Source: Clostridiales bacterium (GTDB taxonomy: Bacteria > Bacillota > Clostridia > Saccharofermentanales > Saccharofermentanaceae). From it: a stretch of 64,000 nucleotides of DNA. The stretch is from assembly GCA_017515465.1 (NCBI GenBank), contig JAFWFV010000005.1, positions 22,728 to 86,727 on the forward strand. Direction: 5' to 3'. The translations under genes and the position numbers were made by a program. Numbering within the stretch: position 1 is the first letter of the stretch; every line of letters starts with the position of its first letter. The notes beneath the pieces are model-generated. The model was not told the origin of the DNA, did no database searches, and saw only the letters and a list, made by a program, of their open reading frames with translations. Of the stretch, positions 9,173-16,208 are shown piece after piece.

Positions 9173-10300
9173 ATGAAGAAAGTTTTAGTTTGCAAAGAAA
9201 AGATCGAAGCTGAAACCAGAGTTGCCCTCATTCCTGACGATATCAAGCGTCTTTCCGGAATGGGCTTCGAATTCACGGTAGTAAGCGGCGCAGGCCTCAA
9301 GAGTGGTATCACAGATGCCGATTACGAGGCAGCAGGAGCAAAGATCGTCAAGACCGAGGAAGACGGCTATCAGGATGCCGAGATCGTAGTGCGCATCCTC
9401 AAGCCTGAGAGTGCAAAGGGCCTTAAGCCTGATACTCTCCACGTCAGCTACCTCGATCCTTTCAACGAGAAGGACCTCCTGAAGGAATTTGCCACGAGCA
9501 ATGTTCAGGCTGTATCACTCGAGATGATCCCCAGAACAACACTGGCACAGAAGATGGACGTTCAGTCATCACAGACATCACTTGCAGGTTATGTTGCAGT
9601 CCTCAATGCTGCTGCAAGACTTCCCAAGATCCTCCCCATGATGGTTACCCCTGCAGGCACCATCAATCCCGCGAGAGTATTTATCATCGGTGTAGGTGTT
9701 GCAGGTCTGCAGGCTATCGCTACTGCCAAGAGACTCGGTGCGAGAGTAGATGCTTTCGATACGAGACCGGTAGTTGAGGAGCAGGTCAAGTCCCTCGGCG
9801 CCAACTTCGTCAAGATCGATCTCGGCGAGATGGGACAGACAGAGCAGGGCTATGCAAAGGAACTCACACCTGAGCAGGTTGAGAAGCAGCGTGAGGGCCA
9901 GGCAAAGGTATGTGAGAAGAGCAACATCATCATCACAACAGCCAAGGTCTTCGGACGCAAGGCACCCGTACTCATCAAGAAAGATGTTATCGAGCGTATG
10001 CAGCCCGGTACCATCGTCGTAGATATGGCCGTATCCACAGGCGGCAACGTTGAGGGTTCATCCCCTGACAAGGTCGTAACAACTGATAACGGCGTAATCA
10101 TCCTCCCCGGCGACATGCTGGAGCGTCAGGTTCCCGTTGACGCATCCAAGATGCTCTCCGGAAACATCTACGCATTCCTGACACACTTCTACAATAAGGA
10201 GACAAAGGAATTCGAAGTTAAGCTCGAGGATGAGATCATGAAGGGCTGTCTCCTGACAAAGGGCGGCGAGATCATTCACGAGAGATTTAAGGAGGCTTGA
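9173..10300 (+). CDS. pntAA: NAD(P) transhydrogenase subunit alpha, part 1
   Basis: A 375-residue soluble NAD(H)-binding domain of the proton-translocating transhydrogenase. The N-terminal half has the AlaDH/PNT pattern (KEKIEAETRVALIP; QTSLAGYVAV) and the second half the nucleotide-binding GVGVAGLQAIATAKRLGA near residue 165. The ATG at 9173, preceded by AGAGGGG, is chosen over an in-frame upstream start at 9119 because homologues begin with this MKKVLV-type start. The alpha chain is split into two genes, as in many Bacillota and alphaproteobacteria. With the next two genes it interconverts NADH + NADP+ and NAD+ + NADPH using the membrane proton gradient. Confidence 0.95.
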   Translation: MKKVLVCKEKIEAETRVALIPDDIKRLSGMGFEFTVVSGAGLKSGITDADYEAAGAKIVKTEEDGYQDAEIVVRILKPESAKGLKPDTLHVSYLDPFNEKDLLKEFATSNVQAVSLEMIPRTTLAQKMDVQSSQTSLAGYVAVLNAAARLPKILPMMVTPAGTINPARVFIIGVGVAGLQAIATAKRLGARVDAFDTRPVVEEQVKSLGANFVKIDLGEMGQTEQGYAKELTPEQVEKQREGQAKVCEKSNIIITTAKVFGRKAPVLIKKDVIERMQPGTIVVDMAVSTGGNVEGSSPDKVVTTDNGVIILPGDMLERQVPVDASKMLSGNIYAFLTHFYNKETKEFEVKLEDEIMKGCLLTKGGEIIHERFKEA

Positions 10301-10303
10301 TCT

Positions 10304-10633
10304 ATGGATATCCAAACAATAATGCTGCTGCTGTTCATCTTCATCATAGCAGCTTTCCTGGGTGTTGAACTTATCTCCAAGGTTCCTTCCCAGCTCCACA
10401 CACCTCTGATGAGCGGTACTAACGCCATCTCAGGCATCACCATCGTAGGTGCCATCGCAGCTACTCAGGTTAACTCTTTCCTGGCCGTTAACGGCTCAGG
10501 TTCCATCGCAGCCGACATCATCGGCATCATCTTCGGTTTTCTTGCCGTACTCTTCGCTACGATCAATGTTATCGGCGGTTACTTCGTAACTGACAGGATG
10601 CTCGGTATGTTCAAGAAGAAAGGAGATAACTGA
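10304..10633 (+). CDS. pntAB: NAD(P) transhydrogenase subunit alpha, part 2
   Basis: This 109-residue membrane protein is the short transmembrane part of the split alpha chain. It has three hydrophobic segments (about residues 3-19, 40-58 and 68-92) and the family motif HTPLMSGTNAISGI. It begins 3 bases after the stop of the first gene, with AAGGAGG as RBS, and its stop overlaps the start of the beta gene by one base. It forms part of the proton channel. Confidence 0.95.
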   Translation: MDIQTIMLLLFIFIIAAFLGVELISKVPSQLHTPLMSGTNAISGITIVGAIAATQVNSFLAVNGSGSIAADIIGIIFGFLAVLFATINVIGGYFVTDRMLGMFKKKGDN

Positions 10634-12108
10634 TGAATACGACGGCAATTAGTGTTATCAGCGCTATCTGCATTATCATGTATATTGCAGCCAGCATCTT
10701 CTTTATCCTCGGTATCAAGAAGCTCGGCAAGGCCAATACCGCACGTAAAGGTAATCTCCTTTCATCCGTAGGTATGGGTATCGCCGTTCTGGCAGTATTT
10801 ATCGAGGGCATCTCCTACATGATCCTCACAGGTAATTTCGGACGCAACATCGGTCTGTTCTTCCTGTCATTCGGAATTCCCTTCGTTGCCATCATCATCG
10901 GCGGCATCATCGGTTTCCTGTGGGCCAAGAAGGTTGAGATGACCGGAATGCCCGAGCTCGTTGCTCTGTTCAACGGCTTCGGCGGTCTGGCTTCACTCCT
11001 CGTTGCCCTCTCACAGTTCTCAGCAGGCAAGGCCGTAACAAACGACGCCTTTGCTGCCATCACACTGGGACTTACGATCGCCATCGGCGCTATCGCATTC
11101 ACAGGATCCATCGTTGCATGGGGCAAGCTCTCCGGCAAGAAGATGTTCAAGAAAAACGTTCCCGTACCTAACTTCGTTAACGGCATACTCTGCGGAGTAG
11201 GTCTGCTGGGCATCATCTTCTATGCATGCGGATACAGCAGCTCCAGCAGGGGAGCAGCAGGTGCAGGTGTTCTCGGCGTTATCGGAGTTATCCTCACAGT
11301 CATCGTATTCCTCGTTCTCGGTGTAACACTCGTTATCAAGATCGGCGGCGGTGACATGCCTGTTATCATCTCATTCCTTAACGCTCTTTCAGGTCTGGCT
11401 GCAGCATTTGCAGGTTTCCCTATCAGAAATACGGTCCTTATCGTTTCAGGATGTCTCGTTGGTGCTTCCGGTCTCATCCTCACGCTCATCATGTGTAAGG
11501 CCATGAACAGGAAGTTCTTCGACCTCCTCTTCAAGAGCTTCGGCGCAAAGAAGAGCACTGCAGCAGCAGGCGAGCAGAAGGAACCCAAGGCTATGTCCAT
11601 CGAGGATGCTTTCCTGATCCTCGAGGCTGCAAAGAACGTTGTCATCATCCCCGGTTACGGTATGGCTGTTGCTCAGGCTCAGCATGCTGTAAAGGAGCTC
11701 TGTGACGTTCTCGAGGAGAACGGATGCGAAGTCAACTTTGCCATCCACCCCGTTGCAGGACGTATGCCCGGTCACATGAACGTACTCCTCGCAGAGGCAA
11801 ACGTTCCCTACGAGCAGCTCAAGACATCTGACGATATCAATCCCCAGATGAGCAACGTTGACGTAGCCATCGTAATCGGTGCCAACGACGTTGTTAACCC
11901 CGCAGCCATCAACGATGAGTCATCTCCTCTCTACGGCATGCCTATCGTTAATGCTTACGAGGCACGTACAGTATTCGTACTGAAGCGTGGTAAGGGTACA
12001 GGTTTCTCCGGTATCGAGAACCCTCTGTTCACCAACGAGAACACTGTCATGATCTATGGCGATGCCAAGCAGACAGTATCCCAGCTCGTTGTTGAGTTCG
12101 AGAACTGA
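10633..12108 (+). CDS. pntB: NAD(P) transhydrogenase subunit beta
   Basis: A 491-residue protein with about eight to nine membrane segments (1-300) and a soluble NADP(H)-binding C-terminal domain. Diagnostic motifs are NGFGGLASLLVA near 115, the NADP site VIIPGYGMAVAQAQHAV near 340, HPVAGRMPGHMNVLLAEANVPY near 375 shortened here to its key HPVAGRMPGHMNV, and GANDVVNPAA near 418. The start overlaps the upstream stop (TGATG) and is served by AAAGGAG. A strong terminator follows the gene, so the operon is exactly these three genes. Confidence 0.95.
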   Translation: MNTTAISVISAICIIMYIAASIFFILGIKKLGKANTARKGNLLSSVGMGIAVLAVFIEGISYMILTGNFGRNIGLFFLSFGIPFVAIIIGGIIGFLWAKKVEMTGMPELVALFNGFGGLASLLVALSQFSAGKAVTNDAFAAITLGLTIAIGAIAFTGSIVAWGKLSGKKMFKKNVPVPNFVNGILCGVGLLGIIFYACGYSSSSRGAAGAGVLGVIGVILTVIVFLVLGVTLVIKIGGGDMPVIISFLNALSGLAAAFAGFPIRNTVLIVSGCLVGASGLILTLIMCKAMNRKFFDLLFKSFGAKKSTAAAGEQKEPKAMSIEDAFLILEAAKNVVIIPGYGMAVAQAQHAVKELCDVLEENGCEVNFAIHPVAGRMPGHMNVLLAEANVPYEQLKTSDDINPQMSNVDVAIVIGANDVVNPAAINDESSPLYGMPIVNAYEARTVFVLKRGKGTGFSGIENPLFTNENTVMIYGDAKQTVSQLVVEFEN

Positions 12109-12130
12109 TAGTCTTAATAGCACAAAACAA

Positions 12131-12163
12131 ATCCCGGCAGGCGCATCACCTGCCGGGATTTTT
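12131..12163. terminator. Bidirectional intrinsic terminator
   Basis: An 11-bp GC-rich perfect stem (ATCCCGGCAGG / CCTGCCGGGAT) with a 7-nt loop is followed by TTTTT on the plus strand and, read in reverse, by TTTGTTTTG. It can end both the transhydrogenase operon and the converging BlaR1-like gene. Confidence 0.9.
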
Positions 12164-12185
12164 CTATGCGGCTATTGGAGAGATA

Positions 12186-13742
12186 TCAGCCTACTCTGCC
12201 AAATGCATTGTCTTCAGCCTGTCTGTAGAAGGATACTCTGTAGATGCCGGCGCTTCCAACTGTTTCCAGTGTCACGCTGATACCGTCGCCGTTGGATGCA
12301 ACGTAGTTATGCATGTCTCCGTTTGTGTCTTCATAACCATCGTATGTGAATCCGGCATTCTTGAGAGCTTCGATATATGCCTCTATCTGCTCTTCACTCC
12401 AGGGAGTGCTGTAGTAGATGGAGAAGGCGTCACTGGCGAGAGGTTCACCCTCGACCATGAATCTGGCGAGATCAGGATGATCCTCAACCCTGGTTCCTGC
12501 GGGAAGATTCAGTTCAACATCCACCTCGGGACCGTTCAGTACAGGCAGATCGATGCCGAGAATATTGTCGTTCCTGATAGAGATGTCTGCAGAGGAAGCC
12601 TCAGTATCAGCTGTTTCCGCAACATCCGCCGTAACCTCTCCGCTCTCATCATCCATATTGATGACGACGCCATTATCATCCTCATCAACAAAGACCTGTA
12701 CTGTTGTCTCGTCGGTCATATCATTTACTTCAGCCTCATCAGAAACAACTGTTGCTTCAGATGTTTCATCAGATACGGCGTCCTCATCGGCGAATGTCCT
12801 GGCATTAAACAGACATACGAGTCCGACTCCTGCCACGAGCATCAGTGCTGATGTGGTGATCAGCTTGGATGCTCCCTTATAACCCAACACGTTTTTAATC
12901 CTCATCTTTACTTCCTTTCCGCCTGAAGCTCTGTTACTGAACGCTACAGGCACTACGATGTACTTGGAGCTGTTGCTCCTGCGGGCGAAGGAAACGAGAG
13001 ACATTGTGTAATCCACTTTAACGTCCTCACCCAGTCTGGCGATAACTTCCTCGTCACAGCTCATCTCCATATCCCGTACGAACATGGAATAAGCTATCCA
13101 TACGAGGGGATTGAACCAGTGAATGACAACCACTGCCAGACCCAATGTCTTGAAGAAGACATCACCTCTCCTGATGTGGGTCTTCTCATGAAGGATCAGG
13201 TAATCCAGTTCGTCGCGGGACAGTCCTGCGGGCATGTATATCCTCGGACGGATTATCCCCATAACGAAGGGTGAATCTATCTCATGCCCCGAGTACAGTC
13301 CGGGAGCTATCTGTTTCACATCCCTGAGAGCGGTCCTGACAGTTACGTACTGATGGATGATGTATATAACTATCCCGATGGCGATGGCAGCCCATATGGC
13401 TGTCAGCACTATGGGAACATAATTGACACCCGTTCTGTTGTTCATAACTGTCTGTGAGACATCTCTGACGGTTTCAGATACGTTCCGTGGTCCGTTCCCG
13501 TACTGTATCAGCGGCAGGTTCTTCACATGCTCCACCGAATTCCTGATCGGCTTGATGTTAAAGATGGAAATGCTCGATTCCAATGCTACCGGGCAAAGAA
13601 GCCTGAACCCGACGATGCCCCACAACAGATACATGTATTTCTTGGGCATCTTCTTCATTATCATCCTGGCCAGTAAGACCACCAGGATAACGATGCTTCC
13701 GGTGAGGCTCATATGCAGTATATTCATTAATAATCCATTCAT
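12186..13742 (-). CDS. blaR1: BlaR1/MecR1-type M56 sensor metalloprotease
   Basis: A 518-residue membrane protein. Four hydrophobic segments frame a cytoplasmic zinc protease domain whose motif HEKTH lies in LILHEKTHIRRGD near residue 185, with the downstream glutamate in DMEMSCDEE near 230. After the last segment (about 305-322) comes a roughly 195-residue extracellular tail, very acidic at first (330-400) and then a small folded region. It lacks the penicillin-binding sensor domain of true BlaR1, so the signal is probably not a beta-lactam directly. It is co-transcribed with the BlaI-type repressor, which it is expected to inactivate by proteolysis. Confidence 0.88.
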   Translation of the reverse strand: MNGLLMNILHMSLTGSIVILVVLLARMIMKKMPKKYMYLLWGIVGFRLLCPVALESSISIFNIKPIRNSVEHVKNLPLIQYGNGPRNVSETVRDVSQTVMNNRTGVNYVPIVLTAIWAAIAIGIVIYIIHQYVTVRTALRDVKQIAPGLYSGHEIDSPFVMGIIRPRIYMPAGLSRDELDYLILHEKTHIRRGDVFFKTLGLAVVVIHWFNPLVWIAYSMFVRDMEMSCDEEVIARLGEDVKVDYTMSLVSFARRSNSSKYIVVPVAFSNRASGGKEVKMRIKNVLGYKGASKLITTSALMLVAGVGLVCLFNARTFADEDAVSDETSEATVVSDEAEVNDMTDETTVQVFVDEDDNGVVINMDDESGEVTADVAETADTEASSADISIRNDNILGIDLPVLNGPEVDVELNLPAGTRVEDHPDLARFMVEGEPLASDAFSIYYSTPWSEEQIEAYIEALKNAGFTYDGYEDTNGDMHNYVASNGDGISVTLETVGSAGIYRVSFYRQAEDNAFGRVG

Positions 13743-13763
13743 ATGCTCTACCCCGTGCGGTCG

Positions 13764-14129
13764 TCAGTTAACGTTCCTGTACTTATCTATGAGTTCTATG
13801 AGTTCATCAGCTTCGCTGTCCGTGAGCTTTCTGTCGCCCAGGAAAGAAGCGAGAAAAGAAGGAAGTGATCCTCCAAATGACTTTGTCACGAGCCTCTCGC
13901 TCTCAAACCTCTGAACTCTGTCTCTGGGGATAAGCACGGATACCATTGCGTCGTCATTACGGACCATGCCCTTGGCCACGAGCTTACGTAATATGGTGTA
14001 TGTAGTCGATTTCTTCCAGTCCAGTTCGCTCTCGCAGAGCCTGACCAGCCTGCCGGATTCAACCGGTGCATAACGCCAGATCACGTCCATAAGACGGTAC
14101 TCACTCTCGCATAACATCAATTCGTCCAT
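13764..14129 (-). CDS. blaI: BlaI/MecI-family repressor
   Basis: A 121-residue winged-helix repressor. The family pattern is clear: ESEYRLMDVIWRYAPVES for the first helices, then the recognition region KKSTTYTILRKLVAKGMV near residues 40-57, and a C-terminal dimerisation helix. The mid-protein site usually cut by the partner protease cannot be placed with certainty. It lies 21 bases upstream of the M56 protease gene. A long dyad sits immediately before the gene, consistent with autorepression. Confidence 0.9.
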   Translation of the reverse strand: MDELMLCESEYRLMDVIWRYAPVESGRLVRLCESELDWKKSTTYTILRKLVAKGMVRNDDAMVSVLIPRDRVQRFESERLVTKSFGGSLPSFLASFLGDRKLTDSEADELIELIDKYRNVN

Positions 14130-14144
14130 CCTTTATTCCTCCGT

Positions 14145-14186
14145 GGTTTACGATCATAAACTGACGTCAGTTTACAACCATAAACC
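14145..14186. promoter_or_regulatory. Dyad operator upstream of blaI/blaR1
   Basis: A 42-bp dyad centred between 14165 and 14166. The core AAACTGACGTCAGTTT (14158-14173) is a perfect palindrome, and outer arms GGTTTA and TAAACC are symmetric around the same centre. It lies 16-57 bp before the repressor start codon. The TTTAC and TTACA half-sites resemble the TACA/TGTA core of BlaI operators, so two repressor dimers could bind side by side. Confidence 0.7.
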
Positions 14187-14228
14187 AAATTAGTCAACCC
14201 TTGCCACATAATTGCCATACATAACACA

Positions 14229-14258
14229 GCGGCCGCCGGCATTAACACCTGCGGCCGC
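14229..14258 (-). terminator. GC-rich hairpin after the serpin gene
   Basis: Two copies of the self-complementary octamer GCGGCCGC, 14 bp apart, can form a stem 33 bp past the serpin stop. There is no T-run after it on either strand, so termination would be weak or factor-assisted. Confidence 0.35.
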
Positions 14259-14291
14259 CATGTCTGTATATTAGGCTATCCCTGTTAAGGC

Positions 14292-15572
14292 TTAGAGGTT
14301 GTTGACCGTTCCTATGAACACCGGAGTATTGTCCGTAGTATCCACGATGGCATAGGCAAAAGGTCTGTCACATTCAACGCGTCTTATGTTATCGTCACCG
14401 ATCATGGCACCCGTGGCGCGGATCGATACAGCCGTTACCGCGGCAGCTCTCGTTCCCGCACTGTCCACTTCGATATGTGTCTTGTGGATGACATCTCCTA
14501 TATAGAGATTGCCATCTTCGAGTTCAGCAATACCGGTCAGATCTGCTCCTGCCGGAGAGAAGGCATCCGTCATGCCCAGATCCCGGAGTGTCCCGGCAAA
14601 GCTGTCACCATAGTCATATTCGAATTCGGGGAGCGTTGCGAACACCTGGTATTCGTATGTCTGGCTGTCCATGAATCCATTGAAATCATCACCTGTAAAA
14701 TCCGCCAGAAAACTGTCTGCATCGCAGTCCTCATCCTTGGGGAGCATTACGACGAAAGCATACTGGCATCCCTCATAGAACTTGATGAATCCCGTGGCAT
14801 CATCGTTTTCCAGATACAGGCCTTCCTCGCTGTTGAGCATGGTAACATCCGATTCCGTGCCGTCACTGTTCCTGAATGTGCCGTCATGAACCTGATGTTC
14901 CTCATACTGCTGCTGCCAGGATCCGTCGAAAGCTATGGCATTGAGGAGCATCATCGCGGTATTGGGTTCAAAGGAGTCTATGATCTTGTCTATCATCCCG
15001 TCTGTATTGTCATTCACCCATCCGTTGATCCTGTCCAGGGCAGCATCATCAAGATCGAGCATGTTGACCTCGGAATCATAATTGTCCCTGACGAAATCAA
15101 CATAATCATCCTTTAGTACGCCTGCCAGGATCTGCTGATTGATCCACATTGAATCAGCCGCATGCATGCTTACTCCTTCGGAGCTGTTCAGCCTGTCCAG
15201 AAGCTCAGCTGCATAGGACAGCTGTCCGTCACTGTCCTCCTGCCCTCCCCACAGCGCTGCCATCTGATCTCTCGTCGTTCCGTGTGCCCCGGCCTCAGCC
15301 ATGGACAGTGCGATCATGATGGATGCAGGTGATATCATAACGTTCGTGCCATTACCTGTCTTATTCCTGAGCAGGTCGAAAGCAGTATTGAGATATGCTC
15401 TCCTGTATTGTTCATTCTCGGATTCATCGAGCGTCCTGAGCTCTGCACTCATGGGTGCACCTGCGATCCTGTCGGGTATTACCTGCTCAGTGGGATCAGT
15501 TTCCCCTTTGCAGGCACTTACGGCTCCTGTCATCAGTGATGCCGCCAGGATGGATGCTAAGATCTTTTTCAT
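14292..15572 (-). CDS. Serpin-family protease inhibitor, lipoprotein
   Basis: A 426-residue serpin, a suicide inhibitor that traps serine (sometimes cysteine) proteases. The signal ends with a lipobox-like VSAC at residues 18-21, so it should be anchored outside the cell. Serpin blocks visible include NVMISPASIMIALSMAEAGA near 80, MMLLNAIAFDGSW near 207, and the hinge DSAGTRAAAVTAVSI near 375 with its run of small residues, which is what inhibitory serpins need. Counting from the hinge, the scissile bond is about Thr-Gly in RATGAM, with an Arg two residues before. The end DRPFAYAIVD...PVFIGTVNN is the usual serpin finish. It lies upstream of the BlaI/BlaR1 pair, same strand, but with a hairpin between them. 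The target protease is unknown. Confidence 0.92.
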   Translation of the reverse strand: MKKILASILAASLMTGAVSACKGETDPTEQVIPDRIAGAPMSAELRTLDESENEQYRRAYLNTAFDLLRNKTGNGTNVMISPASIMIALSMAEAGAHGTTRDQMAALWGGQEDSDGQLSYAAELLDRLNSSEGVSMHAADSMWINQQILAGVLKDDYVDFVRDNYDSEVNMLDLDDAALDRINGWVNDNTDGMIDKIIDSFEPNTAMMLLNAIAFDGSWQQQYEEHQVHDGTFRNSDGTESDVTMLNSEEGLYLENDDATGFIKFYEGCQYAFVVMLPKDEDCDADSFLADFTGDDFNGFMDSQTYEYQVFATLPEFEYDYGDSFAGTLRDLGMTDAFSPAGADLTGIAELEDGNLYIGDVIHKTHIEVDSAGTRAAAVTAVSIRATGAMIGDDNIRRVECDRPFAYAIVDTTDNTPVFIGTVNNL

Positions 15573-15630
15573 TTTTCTTCCCCTTTCGCTTTGGAGTTAC
15601 ACCATTTATACAACCGGCAGATCCAAAATG

Positions 15631-15661
15631 TTGCAACAACGTGCAAAAATAGTTTTATAAT
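15631..15661 (+). promoter_or_regulatory. Candidate promoter of the barnase-like gene
   Basis: TTGCAA (15631-15636) and a perfect TATAAT (15656-15661) are 19 bp apart, a long spacer. The TATAAT ends 6 bases before the chosen ATG, which would make the mRNA leaderless or nearly so. No Shine-Dalgarno is seen. TTGCA and TGCAA also form a small dyad here (15631-15646) that a regulator could use. Confidence 0.45.
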
Positions 15662-15667
15662 GTGGAC

Positions 15668-16204
15668 ATGGGCTCATTATTAAAAAGAATACTGTCAGTT
15701 ATAACCATTATATCTCTTGCCGCGGGCATCTCCGGATGTGCGGTGCCCGAATGGTCATACGAGACTGCTTCAGAGACCACTGGGTTCACATCGGCAACTT
15801 CATCAGAAACCACCGGAAATACTGAAACTACGGCAACTTCAGAAACGGAGGCTCTGATCGACGAGGACGGTGCCTATACTCATGCGGATGATGTTGCACT
15901 TTATATCCATACCTACGGACATCTGCCTCACAATTTCATCACAAAGCGCCAGGCCCGCGAACTGGGATGGAGCTCAGGAGGATTGGACGACTATCTCTAT
16001 GAGGGATGCATCGGCGGGGACAGGTTCGGCAATTATGAGGAGACGCTGCCTGAGGCAGATGGCCGCGATTACTTCGAGTGTGACATCGATACGATGCATC
16101 AGCGCTCCAGGGGCGCCAAAAGAATTGTATATTCAGATGATGGTCTGATATACTACACAGTGGACCATTACTCTACATTTGAACTGCTTTACGGGGAGCC
16201 CTGA
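15668..16204 (+). CDS. Barnase-like secreted ribonuclease, lipoprotein
   Basis: A 178-residue protein: lipoprotein signal with lipobox ISGC (Cys24), a Ser/Thr/Glu-rich linker (about 30-66), then a barnase-fold domain (70-175). Aligning by eye with Bacillus barnase, the general base Glu73 is E137 (FECDID), Arg83 and Arg87 are R148 and R152 (RGAKRIVYS), His102 is H167 (TVDHYSTF) and Lys27 is K93 (ITKRQARELGW). Barnase Glu60 is kept (E124), but Arg59, which touches both RNA and barstar, is Tyr123. It should cleave RNA on the cell surface. Start ATG 15668 is chosen; an in-frame GTG at 15662 is possible. The downstream gene begins with a barstar fold, the matching inhibitor. Confidence 0.9.
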   Translation: MGSLLKRILSVITIISLAAGISGCAVPEWSYETASETTGFTSATSSETTGNTETTATSETEALIDEDGAYTHADDVALYIHTYGHLPHNFITKRQARELGWSSGGLDDYLYEGCIGGDRFGNYEETLPEADGRDYFECDIDTMHQRSRGAKRIVYSDDGLIYYTVDHYSTFELLYGEP

Positions 16205-16208
16205 TCAG

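Noticed and set aside
14475..15116. 213-codon plus-strand frame opposite the serpin gene
   Set aside because: The serpin is complete on the other strand and this product shows no domain, signal or RBS.
16179..16208. TTG start ten codons before the barstar fusion start
   Set aside because: It lies within the RNase coding region and has no Shine-Dalgarno; ATG 16209 follows GGGGAG.
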